Notes: generated by a model not told the origin, from the letters alone. Shown: positions 51,566-59,782, counted from the stretch's first letter. The stretch is 64,000 nt of DNA from Pseudomonas antarctica (GCF_001647715.1 NZ_CP015600.1:4154001-4218000); one strand, 5' to 3'. Made by a program: numbers and translations.

Positions 51566-52867
51566 TCAGAATGTGAATGTGACGGGGATGTGGGTCATCG
51601 GCTTGATGATCGGGTAGTCGTGGTGAATGAAGTAGCCGCCGGCGTCGTTCGCGTGGTCTACGCCTGATTTCTTGTCAGGCTCACCATTGGGCGCCCACAC
51701 CTGCTGCTCCAGGCCATCCGCATATGTCGGGCAACGCAGGGGGTTGATCAGATATCGGCGCTCGCCAAGTGCGTTGCAGAACATCGCGTTCATGGCGTTG
51801 ATGCGGTCTTTCACTGGCGGGTTCGCATCCGGCGCGATGACACTGAACCCGGCCTGTCGAAGGATGGCGATATCCGTCTCGCTGGCATTCACCGACTTGC
51901 GAGATCCCCCCGAGGCGTCCGGATAAATACGGATCTCGCAGGTTTTCTCGTAGTCCTTGCCGTTGTAGCGCCAGTAGCGCTCCTTGATACGGCGGATCAT
52001 GTCGGGGGTGTCGAAGCCATCGATAAGTTCGTCGACCGCCCGAGGCTTGTCATCGGCGCGCTTGACGTGCGTGATAGCCGCCATCTTGCCGACGTTGAAG
52101 TCCATGCCGATGAAGAGCGGTTCGCCTGGCTCAACCGCGTCGAAGCAGCCATTCAGCTTTCGGTCATACGCGTGGTAGATCGAACCGGCATTCAGGTTGA
52201 CGAACTGCCCATTGAGGTAGGCAAGGATCAACTGAGGCGGGTAGGACTCCATCAGCGACGGGATGTAGTCGGGCGGAAGGTTAAGCTCGTTATCGAACGT
52301 GCTGGCCTGCACAAGGCCATACATCCCCTGCATGCCTGGCTTCTCGCGGAGCTGCTTCACGAACTGCTGGTAGACGAACTTGAACCCTTCCGGCGTGGTG
52401 GTAACGTCCACCCCATTCTTCAGGCCGGGGGCGTTGTAGCGCATCCGGGCAATGATCTTGCGCCAGGCGTGTTCGGCCTTTAGAGCGGGCAGTACATCAA
52501 GCTCATCCACCAGCGCGTGGCCAATCTTGAAACCAACGATGGTCTGGGGCTTCTCCATCGATCGGCAGATGGTGGTGCTGCGGTACTGCCCGCCGCTGTA
52601 GAACTCGACCTCCTTGTCGCTTTCCTTGGTCTTGACCTTCAGCCCCCAATCAAAGGCCACCTCTTCAATCGTCGGGAAGAAGATGTCGCGGATCTGAGGA
52701 TAAGTCGGGGCGAAGTATCCAGAGTTGATCCGAGGCCATTCCCACACGTGCTTGCAGATGCCAGCACAGCCCACCCAAGTCTTGCCAGAGCCAAACCCAG
52801 CCACAAAGCCGCGGAACTTGTTATCCATTTGGAGGAACTTGGCCTGGGGGACGTTAAGCGTCGGCAT
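51566..52867 (-). CDS. terminase large subunit
   Basis: A 433-residue packaging motor. A Walker A-like loop GFGSGKT lies at 24-30, a Walker B-like LVDELDVLPA near 115, and the RNase-H-type nuclease acids lie in FIGMDFNVG near 250 and IYPDASGGSRKS near 320. It overlaps the small-subunit gene by 14 bp. Confidence 0.9.
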   Translation of the reverse strand: MPTLNVPQAKFLQMDNKFRGFVAGFGSGKTWVGCAGICKHVWEWPRINSGYFAPTYPQIRDIFFPTIEEVAFDWGLKVKTKESDKEVEFYSGGQYRSTTICRSMEKPQTIVGFKIGHALVDELDVLPALKAEHAWRKIIARMRYNAPGLKNGVDVTTTPEGFKFVYQQFVKQLREKPGMQGMYGLVQASTFDNELNLPPDYIPSLMESYPPQLILAYLNGQFVNLNAGSIYHAYDRKLNGCFDAVEPGEPLFIGMDFNVGKMAAITHVKRADDKPRAVDELIDGFDTPDMIRRIKERYWRYNGKDYEKTCEIRIYPDASGGSRKSVNASETDIAILRQAGFSVIAPDANPPVKDRINAMNAMFCNALGERRYLINPLRCPTYADGLEQQVWAPNGEPDKKSGVDHANDAGGYFIHHDYPIIKPMTHIPVTFTF

Positions 52868-53315
52868 CAGGCTTCCTCGCGTCCACCACGTCTACCTGCA
52901 CCCGAGTAGGCACAAGATTGTCGTGTGGGTTTTCATTCTTGGTCTGTCGGTTGACGTAAACGTCGCCAACCTCTTTGGCCGCCTGCTCCAGCAACTGAGC
53001 AGTCAGCGCCATGTTCTTTGAGTTCTCGGCCTTTACGGCCATGCGCCCAAGCGTGCGCAAGCGATAGGCGCGGTTGGCGATTGGAATCTCGGCAGTCTCT
53101 TCTCGGAAGCGCTTACGGGTGTCATGGAACAACGTCACCCACTTCACCGCTAGGTTCACCCCGGCTCGCTTGGTGGGATCGTGCGACTCACACAGCTGGC
53201 GAGATATCTCAACGCCGAATTCCTGTTTGACCTGCTCCACCACCTGGGAGGGAGTGTCAAAACACGCCAACGCCTGAACGATGAAGCCTTTCACCTCATT
53301 TTTCAGGGCTGCCAT
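52854..53315 (-). CDS. terminase small subunit (DUF2280-like)
   Basis: A 153-residue protein beginning MAALKNEVKGFIVQALACFD, with a predicted N-terminal helix-turn-helix (PSQVVEQVKQEFGVEISRQL) that would recognise the packaging site. Matches the DUF2280 phage family. Confidence 0.8.
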   Translation of the reverse strand: MAALKNEVKGFIVQALACFDTPSQVVEQVKQEFGVEISRQLCESHDPTKRAGVNLAVKWVTLFHDTRKRFREETAEIPIANRAYRLRTLGRMAVKAENSKNMALTAQLLEQAAKEVGDVYVNRQTKNENPHDNLVPTRVQVDVVDARKPDADA

Positions 53316-53346
53316 AGGTTGAATTCCGTCTAATGCCTGTCAAAAA

Positions 53347-53970
53347 TCAGGCCGACTTGAGCAGACAGGTTCCGCAGGCCCTCGCAATGTTCAATTTCCC
53401 CACCTCAGCAGGACTGTTTGCAGCATCCACTAACGCTTGAACGTCAGGACTTGCACCGTAGCGGCGAACGACACCGACGAACTCTTCGACGTCGTGCCCC
53501 TGCAGCTTGATCTTCGGTGCACCATCTTGGGTGAATGCTGGCTGACCGTACTTGTCGGTCGCATGAGCCAGGTGATACAGCTCATGTTCGATGAGTGCGC
53601 AGAACTCAAGGTCGCTGCACTCGGCGCAGTAGTCCGCCGCCAGGGTGATGATGAAGGCCGGCACATCGCCGAACCAATCGCGCATCTGCTGCTCCATCCG
53701 GGCTTTCTGCCAGCCACCGGCGCGGAACGCTACCTGTTCGGCCTGCCCCAGGACTGTGCGACCCTGCTTCTCGAAGCTCGACGATGCCCACATAACCCGG
53801 ATGTCTGCATCCAGTAGGTGGGCATGGTCTTCGTTGTGGATGCTGCCGGTGTCGGCGAGGATCTCGGCTTGGAACCACTCCCATACTTCAGGCGCTGGAG
53901 TCAGGCGTATACCGAAGTCGGATAGCTCAGACAACTCCAGCAGTGACTTCGGTGGCATTGGCCTATCCAT
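53347..53970 (-). CDS. phage putative metallopeptidase (HExxH)
   Basis: A 207-residue zinc-peptidase-like protein. The motif H129-E-L-Y-H133 followed by LAH supplies zinc ligands, and YCAECSDLEF before it and GHDVEEFVGVVRRYG after it are typical of the phage metallopeptidase family encoded next to terminase genes. GGGAG precedes the ATG. Substrate unknown. Confidence 0.75.
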   Translation of the reverse strand: MDRPMPPKSLLELSELSDFGIRLTPAPEVWEWFQAEILADTGSIHNEDHAHLLDADIRVMWASSSFEKQGRTVLGQAEQVAFRAGGWQKARMEQQMRDWFGDVPAFIITLAADYCAECSDLEFCALIEHELYHLAHATDKYGQPAFTQDGAPKIKLQGHDVEEFVGVVRRYGASPDVQALVDAANSPAEVGKLNIARACGTCLLKSA

Positions 53971-53979
53971 TGGTCTCCC

Positions 53980-54231
53980 TCAGTCGCTGGTGTCCAGCAG
54001 CACATCAATCAGCTTCTGCTCACCCAGGCGCATCGCACCCAGACACTGCAGGTCATCGCACTTGGGACCGAGGCCGAACACAGTCACCTCTCCCTTCGCG
54101 CCGATCAGCGTCAAGGCACCCACGGTGCATTCAGGGTGCTCGCCCGCGTCGAGGTCATCGGCAATCTTTCGCAACGTCTTGGCGGCGTCGCGCCAATCTT
54201 CTCGCTTGAACTCAAGAACCTTGACGGTCAT
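53980..54231 (-). CDS. hypothetical phage protein, 83 residues
   Basis: Starts at the ATG at 54231, which overlaps the previous stop by 4 bp (ATGA). Helical N-terminal part (FKREDWRDAAKTLRKIADDL), and a CDDLQC pair of Cys. Unrecognised. Confidence 0.6.
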   Translation of the reverse strand: MTVKVLEFKREDWRDAAKTLRKIADDLDAGEHPECTVGALTLIGAKGEVTVFGLGPKCDDLQCLGAMRLGEQKLIDVLLDTSD

Positions 54232-54416
54232 TCGGTCACCTGCTTTAGCCACTCTTCAATGATCCGCTGCACCACTGGCTCAGTCAGGATTGATGCAGGC
54301 TTGTCGCCGTCGATCACCGATTGCATAAGGGCGTGCGGGACGACATGGGCACCATCACTGGCTACCACCATCAGGTGCGGGCGCTGGTCGGCGATGTCAT
54401 GGATGCTCGCGGTCAT
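54228..54416 (-). CDS. hypothetical phage protein, 62 residues
   Basis: Short protein overlapping both neighbours by 4 bp, ending in a helix (VVQRIIEEWLKQV). Support comes from the coupled ATGA overlaps. Family unknown. Confidence 0.55.
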   Translation of the reverse strand: MTASIHDIADQRPHLMVVASDGAHVVPHALMQSVIDGDKPASILTEPVVQRIIEEWLKQVTE

Positions 54417-54604
54417 AGCGTCACCATCTGGTGTGTCTGTGCATGTGCGTGACCGTGGAGCAATCCAACGATCAGGCCTTGGGGAAGCCCGGCAGTCTTG
54501 GCGGCGTCTACAGCTTTAGCGATGGCGCTATCCAGGTCGTTCACTGCCTTGTTGATGTCCGGGCTCATCGGGAGCGCGTGCCGCAGTCGGGTGACCTTGC
54601 TCAT
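54413..54604 (-). CDS. hypothetical phage protein, 63 residues
   Basis: The ATG at 54604 overlaps the previous stop by 4 bp, which decides the start over the longer frame. Helical (INKAVNDLDSAIAKAVDAAK), with HGHAHAQTH near the C-terminus, a possible metal-binding patch. The pattern resembles small phage proteins of the MazG/DUF-type islands but is not assignable. Confidence 0.55.
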   Translation of the reverse strand: MSKVTRLRHALPMSPDINKAVNDLDSAIAKAVDAAKTAGLPQGLIVGLLHGHAHAQTHQMVTL

Positions 54605-54822
54605 GATGCCTCCAGGGTCAGCACAGTGATCTCGCCCCATATAGGGTGGAAGTCGACCGTCTCGCCGTCGGATGCCTTGAGCGGCTGGTCGGCCACAACG
54701 GCGATACCGGCCTTCGTGTCGCACCAGATCACATGGGTAACTGGCTGGCCGTCGATGATCACTTCCCGACGTCCCCGGCCATCATCCCAGTAGTGGACGT
54801 GCTCGCCTGATTGGTCGCTCAT
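54601..54822 (-). CDS. hypothetical phage protein, 73 residues
   Basis: Beta-rich small protein beginning MSDQSGEHVHYWDDGRGRRE, with AGGAG upstream. First of four tightly overlapping small genes leading into the metallopeptidase gene. Family unknown. Confidence 0.6.
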   Translation of the reverse strand: MSDQSGEHVHYWDDGRGRREVIIDGQPVTHVIWCDTKAGIAVVADQPLKASDGETVDFHPIWGEITVLTLEAS

Positions 54823-54837
54823 GCCCTACTCCTTTCT

Positions 54838-54873
54838 CGCGCCACGATTTGGCGCATTCGAAAACGTGGCGCG
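54838..54873. repeat. GC-rich inverted repeat, copy 1
   Basis: CGCGCCACG (54838-54846) and CGTGGCGCG (54865-54873) form a 9-bp stem. The right arm context TTCGAAAACGTGGCGCGGA recurs almost exactly at 62677-62694. Here it lies between divergent genes, so it may be an operator. Confidence 0.5.
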
Positions 54874-54963
54874 GATTACTTGCTATTGAATCATCATAAT
54901 CCGCTACCTTTGATCGACCACTTGCGGCAATCTGCGCGCCTCTTCTCTAGTCGAGTTAACGTC

Positions 54964-55191
54964 ATGCCAACTGATGCTGCATCCGCGATGGCGTTAGCAC
55001 GCAAGAACTTCAATTACCTGGCGGAAGCCAAGGATCAGGCACAACTGGCAAAGCTCAGACTGGGTGCAGCCGGCTACAACCAGTCTCTGATGAAGGCCGG
55101 GTGGATCAGTCAAGAACAGGTGGATCAGTTGAATGTAGAGCTCGACGTTGCCTGTGATGCCCGCAGTAGCACGTTACCCTCGGACTTATAG
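54964..55191 (+). CDS. hypothetical plus-strand gene inside the leftward operon
   Basis: About 75 residues from ATG 54964, with a helical pattern (AMALARKNFNYLAEAKDQAQ, MKAGWISQEQVDQLNVELD). The frame runs further upstream but without a ribosome site; even this start has a weak one. It faces against its neighbours, like a small accessory (moron-type) gene. Confidence 0.45.
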   Translation: MPTDAASAMALARKNFNYLAEAKDQAQLAKLRLGAAGYNQSLMKAGWISQEQVDQLNVELDVACDARSSTLPSDL

Positions 55192-55200
55192 ATAGGTCGG

Positions 55201-55545
55201 CTACTTACCCCGGCGTTCGACACCGCCAGGTGCCTTGTCACAGTTCAGGCAGTGCTCGCAGTTCAGTGTCCGGCACAGCCAGGCTTTTACCGGCTGCCAG
55301 TACGTGACCATGAAGATGTGGCGTGCACCGGCCAGGGCCAGGGACACATGCAGTGTCAGCCCGGCACTGCTCGGGCCGAAGAAGATGTTCTGGCTGCGCG
55401 CCATAACGACGAAGCCGCTGATGGCGATAGCCGAGTAGATCAGCTTGCCGAGAATGCCATCCCTCACCTTCCCGCTCAGTACGCACCAGGCTGCCCACAG
55501 CGCGATAAGGCCGCAGGCGATGGAGTTGATCAGTTCAAGATTCAT
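55201..55545 (-). CDS. small membrane protein in the holin pair
   Basis: A 114-residue protein with three hydrophobic segments (about 5-22, 34-50, 63-82) and a Cys-rich tail CEHCLNCDK. It overlaps the holin-like gene by 4 bp, so it may be a second holin or antiholin. Confidence 0.55.
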   Translation of the reverse strand: MNLELINSIACGLIALWAAWCVLSGKVRDGILGKLIYSAIAISGFVVMARSQNIFFGPSSAGLTLHVSLALAGARHIFMVTYWQPVKAWLCRTLNCEHCLNCDKAPGGVERRGK

Positions 55546-55880
55546 GGTGGATTGCCTCCCCCGAACCGCTGGCGAATGAGCGCCCAGAGGTCAGCGGATT
55601 TGATGGCTCGATTGATGGCCGCCAGGAGCGAGCCGCCGAATGCGCCCAGCAGGAAGCCGATACCGGCGACGATCTTCGGCTCAGTCACACCCAGGTAGGT
55701 GCTGACCATGCTCGTGAGGTAGATCGAGCAGGCCATGCCGGTGATGAGGAAGATCATCCAGGCACGCCAGTCGTTCAAGTCGTCCTTGTGCCACCAACTG
55801 GCGATCACGGCGCCAACAAGGCCCGCAATCAGTAATTCGAACCTGTCGATCTTGTCGAGCAGGCGCTGTAGATACTCCAT
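55542..55880 (-). CDS. holin-like membrane protein
   Basis: 112 residues from the ATG at 55880 (GGAG eight bases upstream, preferred over 55901). Three hydrophobic helices (about 17-33, 42-62, 68-90), charged ends and a basic C-terminus suit a class I holin that opens the membrane for the endolysin. First gene of the structural run; the endolysin lies at the opposite end of the late operon. Confidence 0.6.
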   Translation of the reverse strand: MEYLQRLLDKIDRFELLIAGLVGAVIASWWHKDDLNDWRAWMIFLITGMACSIYLTSMVSTYLGVTEPKIVAGIGFLLGAFGGSLLAAINRAIKSADLWALIRQRFGGGNPP

Positions 55881-55969
55881 GCGCTCGACTCCGTGGGGCA
55901 TGTTTGAAATAGGTCAGCCCCGACGGCACTCCCTGCTCATTGCGAAGGGTGTGGTGGGGACGAAAACGA

Positions 55970-55994
55970 AAAAGCCCCGATCAATGTCGAGGCT
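55970..55994 (-). terminator. weak terminator-like hairpin
   Basis: AGCCCCGA (55973-55980) pairs imperfectly with TCGAGGCT (55987-55994), next to an A-rich left side that reads T on the minus strand. Upstream of the holin-like gene. Confidence 0.4.
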
Positions 55995-56071
55995 GAAATT
56001 ACGCAAACTATGAGGGGTCTTCCGCATGTTGAAGCCAGGAGAGATAATCCCGCTTTTATAGGGAGAGGCAG

Positions 56072-56464
56072 ATGATCAAATTAAATGGATGGTGGCGAGT
56101 ATGGATCGTTGGTGCTGTACTGCTGGGCATTGGCTTTGCGTGGGTAGGAAATGAAAACCTCCCGATATATCCCTACGATGCTCTTGACTACCACAACTCA
56201 AGAATCGGCCCGCTTCTTATAGAAAAAATGGCCGCTGCAGAGGGAAAAACGCCAGCTCGTTCTGCTGAGAATATCCAACAAGACATCGACGCCCTCAGCG
56301 CATCCATGAGTGCAATTGTAAAAAACCACAATCAACGAAAGTTTGATTCGCGAATCGAGTATTTTGGGGGCTGGATAGCTTGCTGCATTGCACTGCTATT
56401 AGGTCTTTGGGCGCTTCGTTGGGTGATTGCCGGATTCAGCGCAAAGCAAATCCAAAATCAGTAG
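56072..56464 (+). CDS. plus-strand membrane protein, accessory (moron-type) candidate
   Basis: A 130-residue protein with an N-terminal membrane helix (about 8-26), a soluble loop with a coiled-coil stretch (QQDIDALSASMSAIVKN) and a C-terminal helix pair (CCIALLLGLWALRWVIAG). GGGAGAGG precedes the ATG. It is AT-richer than its neighbours, faces against them and has its own terminator, the usual marks of a gene expressed in the lysogen. Confidence 0.6.
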   Translation: MIKLNGWWRVWIVGAVLLGIGFAWVGNENLPIYPYDALDYHNSRIGPLLIEKMAAAEGKTPARSAENIQQDIDALSASMSAIVKNHNQRKFDSRIEYFGGWIACCIALLLGLWALRWVIAGFSAKQIQNQ

Positions 56465-56560
56465 CCAACAGCACCGAATCTTTTCGATTTAGTACACAGC
56501 CGCACCCAAAAGTACATCCCGGAAATCTTCCACTTGGTAGCGGCTTTCCTCGCAGGTACA

Positions 56561-56591
56561 AAAAAGCCCGGCTCGCATGTCCGGGCTTTTT
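56561..56591. terminator. bidirectional Rho-independent terminator
   Basis: AAAAAGCCCGG and CCGGGCTTTTT form a perfect 11-bp stem with a nine-base loop. It ends the plus-strand gene at 56464 and the minus-strand gene at 56611. Confidence 0.85.
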
Positions 56592-56610
56592 CTATTGCTT
56601 CCAGGCGTAT

Positions 56611-56904
56611 TCAGCAGGGAGTCAGGCCGACACCATCAGGCGCAGGCTTGGCCGAGGCCATCACGAAGTGGTTGCTGGATGCGCGCAGATTGGAGGCCAA
56701 ACTTTCGTCAGTGGTCTGGCTACCCGTTCGCCACATGGCGAGGGTCAGCTCCAGGCGCTGCATGGCGACACCCTGCGGCTCATTGAGAGCGGTCAGGTAA
56801 TGCGCGGCTCGGTCGGCGATCGGCCCGGCGAATGCCGACAGGGAGAAACAGGACAGGCAGGCGGCGAGCGCCAGGCCCAGGTAAGCGGACATTCGCTTCA
56901 TCAT
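56611..56904 (-). CDS. small exported phage protein
   Basis: 97 residues from the ATG at 56904 (AAGGA seven bases upstream). A signal peptide of about 25 residues (YLGLALAACLSCFSLSAFA), then a helical mature part (IADRAAHYLTALNEPQGVAM). No family recognised. It lies right after the candidate late promoter and terminator. Confidence 0.55.
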   Translation of the reverse strand: MMKRMSAYLGLALAACLSCFSLSAFAGPIADRAAHYLTALNEPQGVAMQRLELTLAMWRTGSQTTDESLASNLRASSNHFVMASAKPAPDGVGLTPC

Positions 56905-56937
56905 TCGGCATTCCTTGTGGTGGGTTTCTTTGGGCAA

Positions 56938-56965
56938 TAAAAAACCCGACGCGGTGGCCGGGTTT
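56938..56965 (-). terminator. terminator in the late-control region (tR'-like position)
   Basis: AAACCCG and CGGGTTT frame a stem; on the minus strand the T-run TTTTTTATTG follows. It lies about 50 bp past a candidate promoter and before the first late gene, as lambda's tR' does relative to pR'. Confidence 0.6.
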
Positions 56966-57013
56966 GTTTGTCTCTTGCATCACCTACATGCGCAAGTACG
57001 ACAGGATGGGTGT

Positions 57014-57043
57014 AATTTACGACATGGCGACATGATATTGCAA
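57014..57043 (-). promoter_or_regulatory. candidate late promoter (pR'-like position)
   Basis: On the minus strand TTGCAA (57043-57038) is followed after 18 bp by TAAATT (57019-57014), an acceptable -35/-10 pair in the only sizeable gap between the nin-type genes and the late genes. Only partial matches. Confidence 0.35.
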
Positions 57044-57062
57044 GCCCTTTTGAGGGACTATT

Positions 57063-57743
57063 TCACGCTGCTTCGCACTCCAGCACTCCTACGGCCTCAA
57101 GCATGTGCTGTGCATCGACCAAAGCCTCGTCCACCATCGACTCCAGCCCCCCTTTGATGGTCTTGTTCCAGCGCTGATAGGTGCGCTCGGTCAGGCCCTG
57201 GGTGTCCCAGTTCGTCATGTCGTAGTTCGACTCGGCAAGGACGATCATCTCTCCCGGCTTGGTCTCGGCCACTGCCCTGGCGTGCTTGTTGGCGCGCGCA
57301 ACATCTGCGTCGGCCGCTTTGTTGCGCCAATCCCACTGCCCCTCATCCTTGTTTTCCCGATGCTTCGGCGCCCTCACCTCAACTACGGCGCGCTGAATGC
57401 CCTTCGACTGCTGCGGAACTGCCCAGACCAGTACCGCCTGTTGCGTGAAGCGCTTGGGCGCAGGCGAAGGCACAACCGCGACGAGGCGACCGATTGAGTC
57501 GATCTTCCGCCCTCGGTGGGTGCTGTACTTCGCCACCAATGCATTCCAGTGGCGAGGACTGAGCTGGGCATGCAACAGCTTGTGCACGATGCAGTCGGCA
57601 AGCAGTGCCGCGTCCTTGCCGGTGATCTCGCCTTTGAGCTTGCTGGTCTGCACGCGCGGCTCAACGTTGCAGCCACCGGCACTGTTAATGGTTTCCGTTG
57701 CCAGAGCGCGGACCACTGCAGAAATAACGTTCTGGTAGTTCAT
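57063..57743 (-). CDS. phage protein at the antiterminator (Q) position
   Basis: 226 residues from the ATG at 57743, which overlaps the NinG stop by 4 bp. Basic, with LSPRHWNALVAKYSTHRGRK near the middle and a helix-turn-helix-like end (DTQGLTERTYQRWNKTIKGG). As the last gene before the late promoter and terminator it is a candidate late regulator, but I do not recognise a Q family signature. Confidence 0.5.
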   Translation of the reverse strand: MNYQNVISAVVRALATETINSAGGCNVEPRVQTSKLKGEITGKDAALLADCIVHKLLHAQLSPRHWNALVAKYSTHRGRKIDSIGRLVAVVPSPAPKRFTQQAVLVWAVPQQSKGIQRAVVEVRAPKHRENKDEGQWDWRNKAADADVARANKHARAVAETKPGEMIVLAESNYDMTNWDTQGLTERTYQRWNKTIKGGLESMVDEALVDAQHMLEAVGVLECEAA

Positions 57744-58324
57744 GCTGCCGCCCTCTTCAGCTCTCTGGTCTTTGCCCGGTATTCGGCGGTCATCGCCTTC
57801 AGCTGCTCGACGGTGTGCTTCTTGGGTTCGTGCGGCCCTTCCAGCCATGCGAGCTTTTCAGCCCCGATCTTTTCCAGCAGTCGAGGGCGATACCCCAGGA
57901 GGTTCCCCGACTTGCCCATGTTGCAGTTGCGATTGCATTGGAGATGTACGTTGAGTGGCTCAAAGCGAAGCTCTGGCGCTGCAGCTGTCGTCCTGTAGTG
58001 CCCGGCGCAGTACTGAACGTCTGCCGTCGTACCGCAACTGACACAGGGCTGACCTGCATCCCGCGCCCGTATCCATGCATTGAACGCGTGCTGTGTATCC
58101 TTGAGATGATCCGCCCTGCTCTTCAGCTTCTCCTTGCGGACCTTGATGTCTTTGCGCTCGATATCGGCCAGGGCCTTGCGCGCCTTCGGCTCATGCCTGG
58201 GCGCGTCGATCATTGCGCAGGCCGGGCTGCACACCGCCTGACCCATCCGCGAAGGGACGAATGAGGCCCTGCACGTAGCAACGCGGCATTTCTTGGGCTT
58301 GGCCGGCTTCCGTTCGATTGTCAT
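57740..58324 (-). CDS. ninG: recombination protein NinG (Rap)
   Basis: A 194-residue NinG/Rap protein, a structure-specific nuclease that helps phage recombination. An N-terminal zinc-binding part (KKCRVATCRASF, AVCSPACAM), a long helix, then PCVSCGTTADVQYCAGHY and LQCNRNCNMGKSGN match the family. 4-bp overlaps on both sides. Confidence 0.88.
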   Translation of the reverse strand: MTIERKPAKPKKCRVATCRASFVPSRMGQAVCSPACAMIDAPRHEPKARKALADIERKDIKVRKEKLKSRADHLKDTQHAFNAWIRARDAGQPCVSCGTTADVQYCAGHYRTTAAAPELRFEPLNVHLQCNRNCNMGKSGNLLGYRPRLLEKIGAEKLAWLEGPHEPKKHTVEQLKAMTAEYRAKTRELKRAAA

Positions 58325-58836
58325 GCGGCCTCCTTGAATGCTTCAAACTCGGCCATCTCGGTCAGGCGCTCTTCGGTGAGGGTCGGCCAGTCATGCAGCA
58401 CCAGGTACGCGCAGCACTGGCGCCAGAAGTCTTGGAATGTCTCCTCCCCCATCGAGTCGTAGGAAAGGCTGCGGGGTGTCTTGCGGGTGAGCTGGCCCAG
58501 GCCAAGGATGTCGAACGCTTCCTCGTCGCAGTACACGCCCGACTCCAGTTGCAGGGCCTTGATTGCGTCGTGGGACTGCTTGCCAGAGAACCGGTCAATG
58601 TTCTGGCTCAGCACCCGGCCCAGGCCGTGGACCAATCCGTTAAACCGTGGATTGCGCGGCTGCTTGAGGTCGGCCCGGATCTTCGCGTTCATCTTGAAAT
58701 CACGCTCGCGAAGGATCGACCGGTCGGCGTCGGAGGAAGGCACGAACGCGGCCACCTCCTTGCCGGTGGCGGGATCGACCAAGCGTCGCAGCACCAGATA
58801 AACAGGCATTGGGCGTGGCTTAGCTGGCTTGGTCAT
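58321..58836 (-). CDS. DUF1367-like nin-region protein
   Basis: A 171-residue protein whose C-terminal part (KTPRSLSYDSMGEETFQDFW) matches the DUF1367 pattern of lambdoid nin regions. Function unknown. Coupled by 4-bp overlaps to both neighbours. Confidence 0.65.
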   Translation of the reverse strand: MTKPAKPRPMPVYLVLRRLVDPATGKEVAAFVPSSDADRSILRERDFKMNAKIRADLKQPRNPRFNGLVHGLGRVLSQNIDRFSGKQSHDAIKALQLESGVYCDEEAFDILGLGQLTRKTPRSLSYDSMGEETFQDFWRQCCAYLVLHDWPTLTEERLTEMAEFEAFKEAA

Positions 58837-59150
58837 GGCTTCCTCCGGTCGTGGAAGTTTCCGCCACGGCGCCTGAACAGAGTGTTTACCTGCGAATCAG
58901 CAGCTCGCCCCGCGTCGCGCAGGCTCACGTCGGCGTTGTCTTGGTAGCCCTTCCAGACGACTTCGTCACCGTCCTTCCCAGAAAGAACCAATAGCACCGC
59001 GGTGGGCTCACTCTTCACGTCGTCGGCCTGAATCCACTTTGCAACGGTGCGCAGGTACTCGGCGATCTCGTTGCGCTTGGCCTGCTCTCCAGCGACACGC
59101 CTGTTGTGAAGACTGCGCGAGGCTGGGAACTGATGAATTTCGGCGGTCAT
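58833..59150 (-). CDS. hypothetical phage protein, 105 residues
   Basis: Starts at the ATG at 59150 (ATGA overlap with the gene upstream). Helical then beta-rich (AEYLRTVAKWIQADDVKSEP, TAVLLVLSGKDGDEVVWKGY). Unrecognised. Confidence 0.55.
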   Translation of the reverse strand: MTAEIHQFPASRSLHNRRVAGEQAKRNEIAEYLRTVAKWIQADDVKSEPTAVLLVLSGKDGDEVVWKGYQDNADVSLRDAGRAADSQVNTLFRRRGGNFHDRRKP

Positions 59151-59782
59151 GACCGCTCTCCCTGGCCCATGGCGGCGAGCAGGTCGTCGCACTTCTTGAC
59201 GACTGAATCCAAGTTGGCCTGGCGCAGTGGCCGGTAAGTAGCCATGCATTGGCGGTGTTCGTCAGCTTCGGTGTTGGCAGAGTCCCGCAGGGTTTCGAAC
59301 AGCTCCAGATCGCACAGGACTTTTCCCTCGCTTTCACGGATCAGACGTTCGTTCTCAGCCTTCAGCTCAGCATTCACCCGCTCGTAAGCTTCGTAGCCGG
59401 TCTTGAGGCCAGCGTTCTCGGCAATGCGCAGATCGTTCTCCAGCTTGAGCACGGTGACGCGCTCCACCAGATCCTGATATCCGTGGCGGCGCAGTGGCAG
59501 CTCTTCGCCCTTTAGCGCAACCGCTACACCGGCAAGGATCTTGGCGAGCTGATTGATGACTGCTTCGCTCTCTTCGTTCTCGGCGATCAGGGCCAGGACT
59601 GCGGCAGGCGTTACCTCTGCGTCGTAGATCGCATAGGCCGCATCGTATTGATCGCCGCTATCCAGATATTCGTGCGCTTCCTGCTTCAGGATGTAGTCGA
59701 TAGCAGACTTCAAACTCTGCCTGTCGAGCTTCTGGCATACATCGAGCCGCTGCTCGTCACTGAGTTCATTTACGTGGATCAT
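59147..59782 (-). CDS. phage coiled-coil protein, 211 residues
   Basis: Starts at 59782 in a 4-bp overlap with the upstream stop. The C-terminal two-thirds are strongly helical with heptads (LVERVTVLKLENDLRIAENA, AYERVNAELKAENERL). Ead/Ea22-like proteins of lambdoid phages have this build, but no motif proves it. Confidence 0.5.
   Translation of the reverse strand: MIHVNELSDEQRLDVCQKLDRQSLKSAIDYILKQEAHEYLDSGDQYDAAYAIYDAEVTPAAVLALIAENEESEAVINQLAKILAGVAVALKGEELPLRRHGYQDLVERVTVLKLENDLRIAENAGLKTGYEAYERVNAELKAENERLIRESEGKVLCDLELFETLRDSANTEADEHRQCMATYRPLRQANLDSVVKKCDDLLAAMGQGERS

Noticed and set aside
53437-54262. Overlapping plus-strand frames opposite the metallopeptidase and small phage genes
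   Set aside because: Antisense shadows without ribosome sites; the minus-strand genes are linked by start-stop overlaps and carry a clear HExxH motif.
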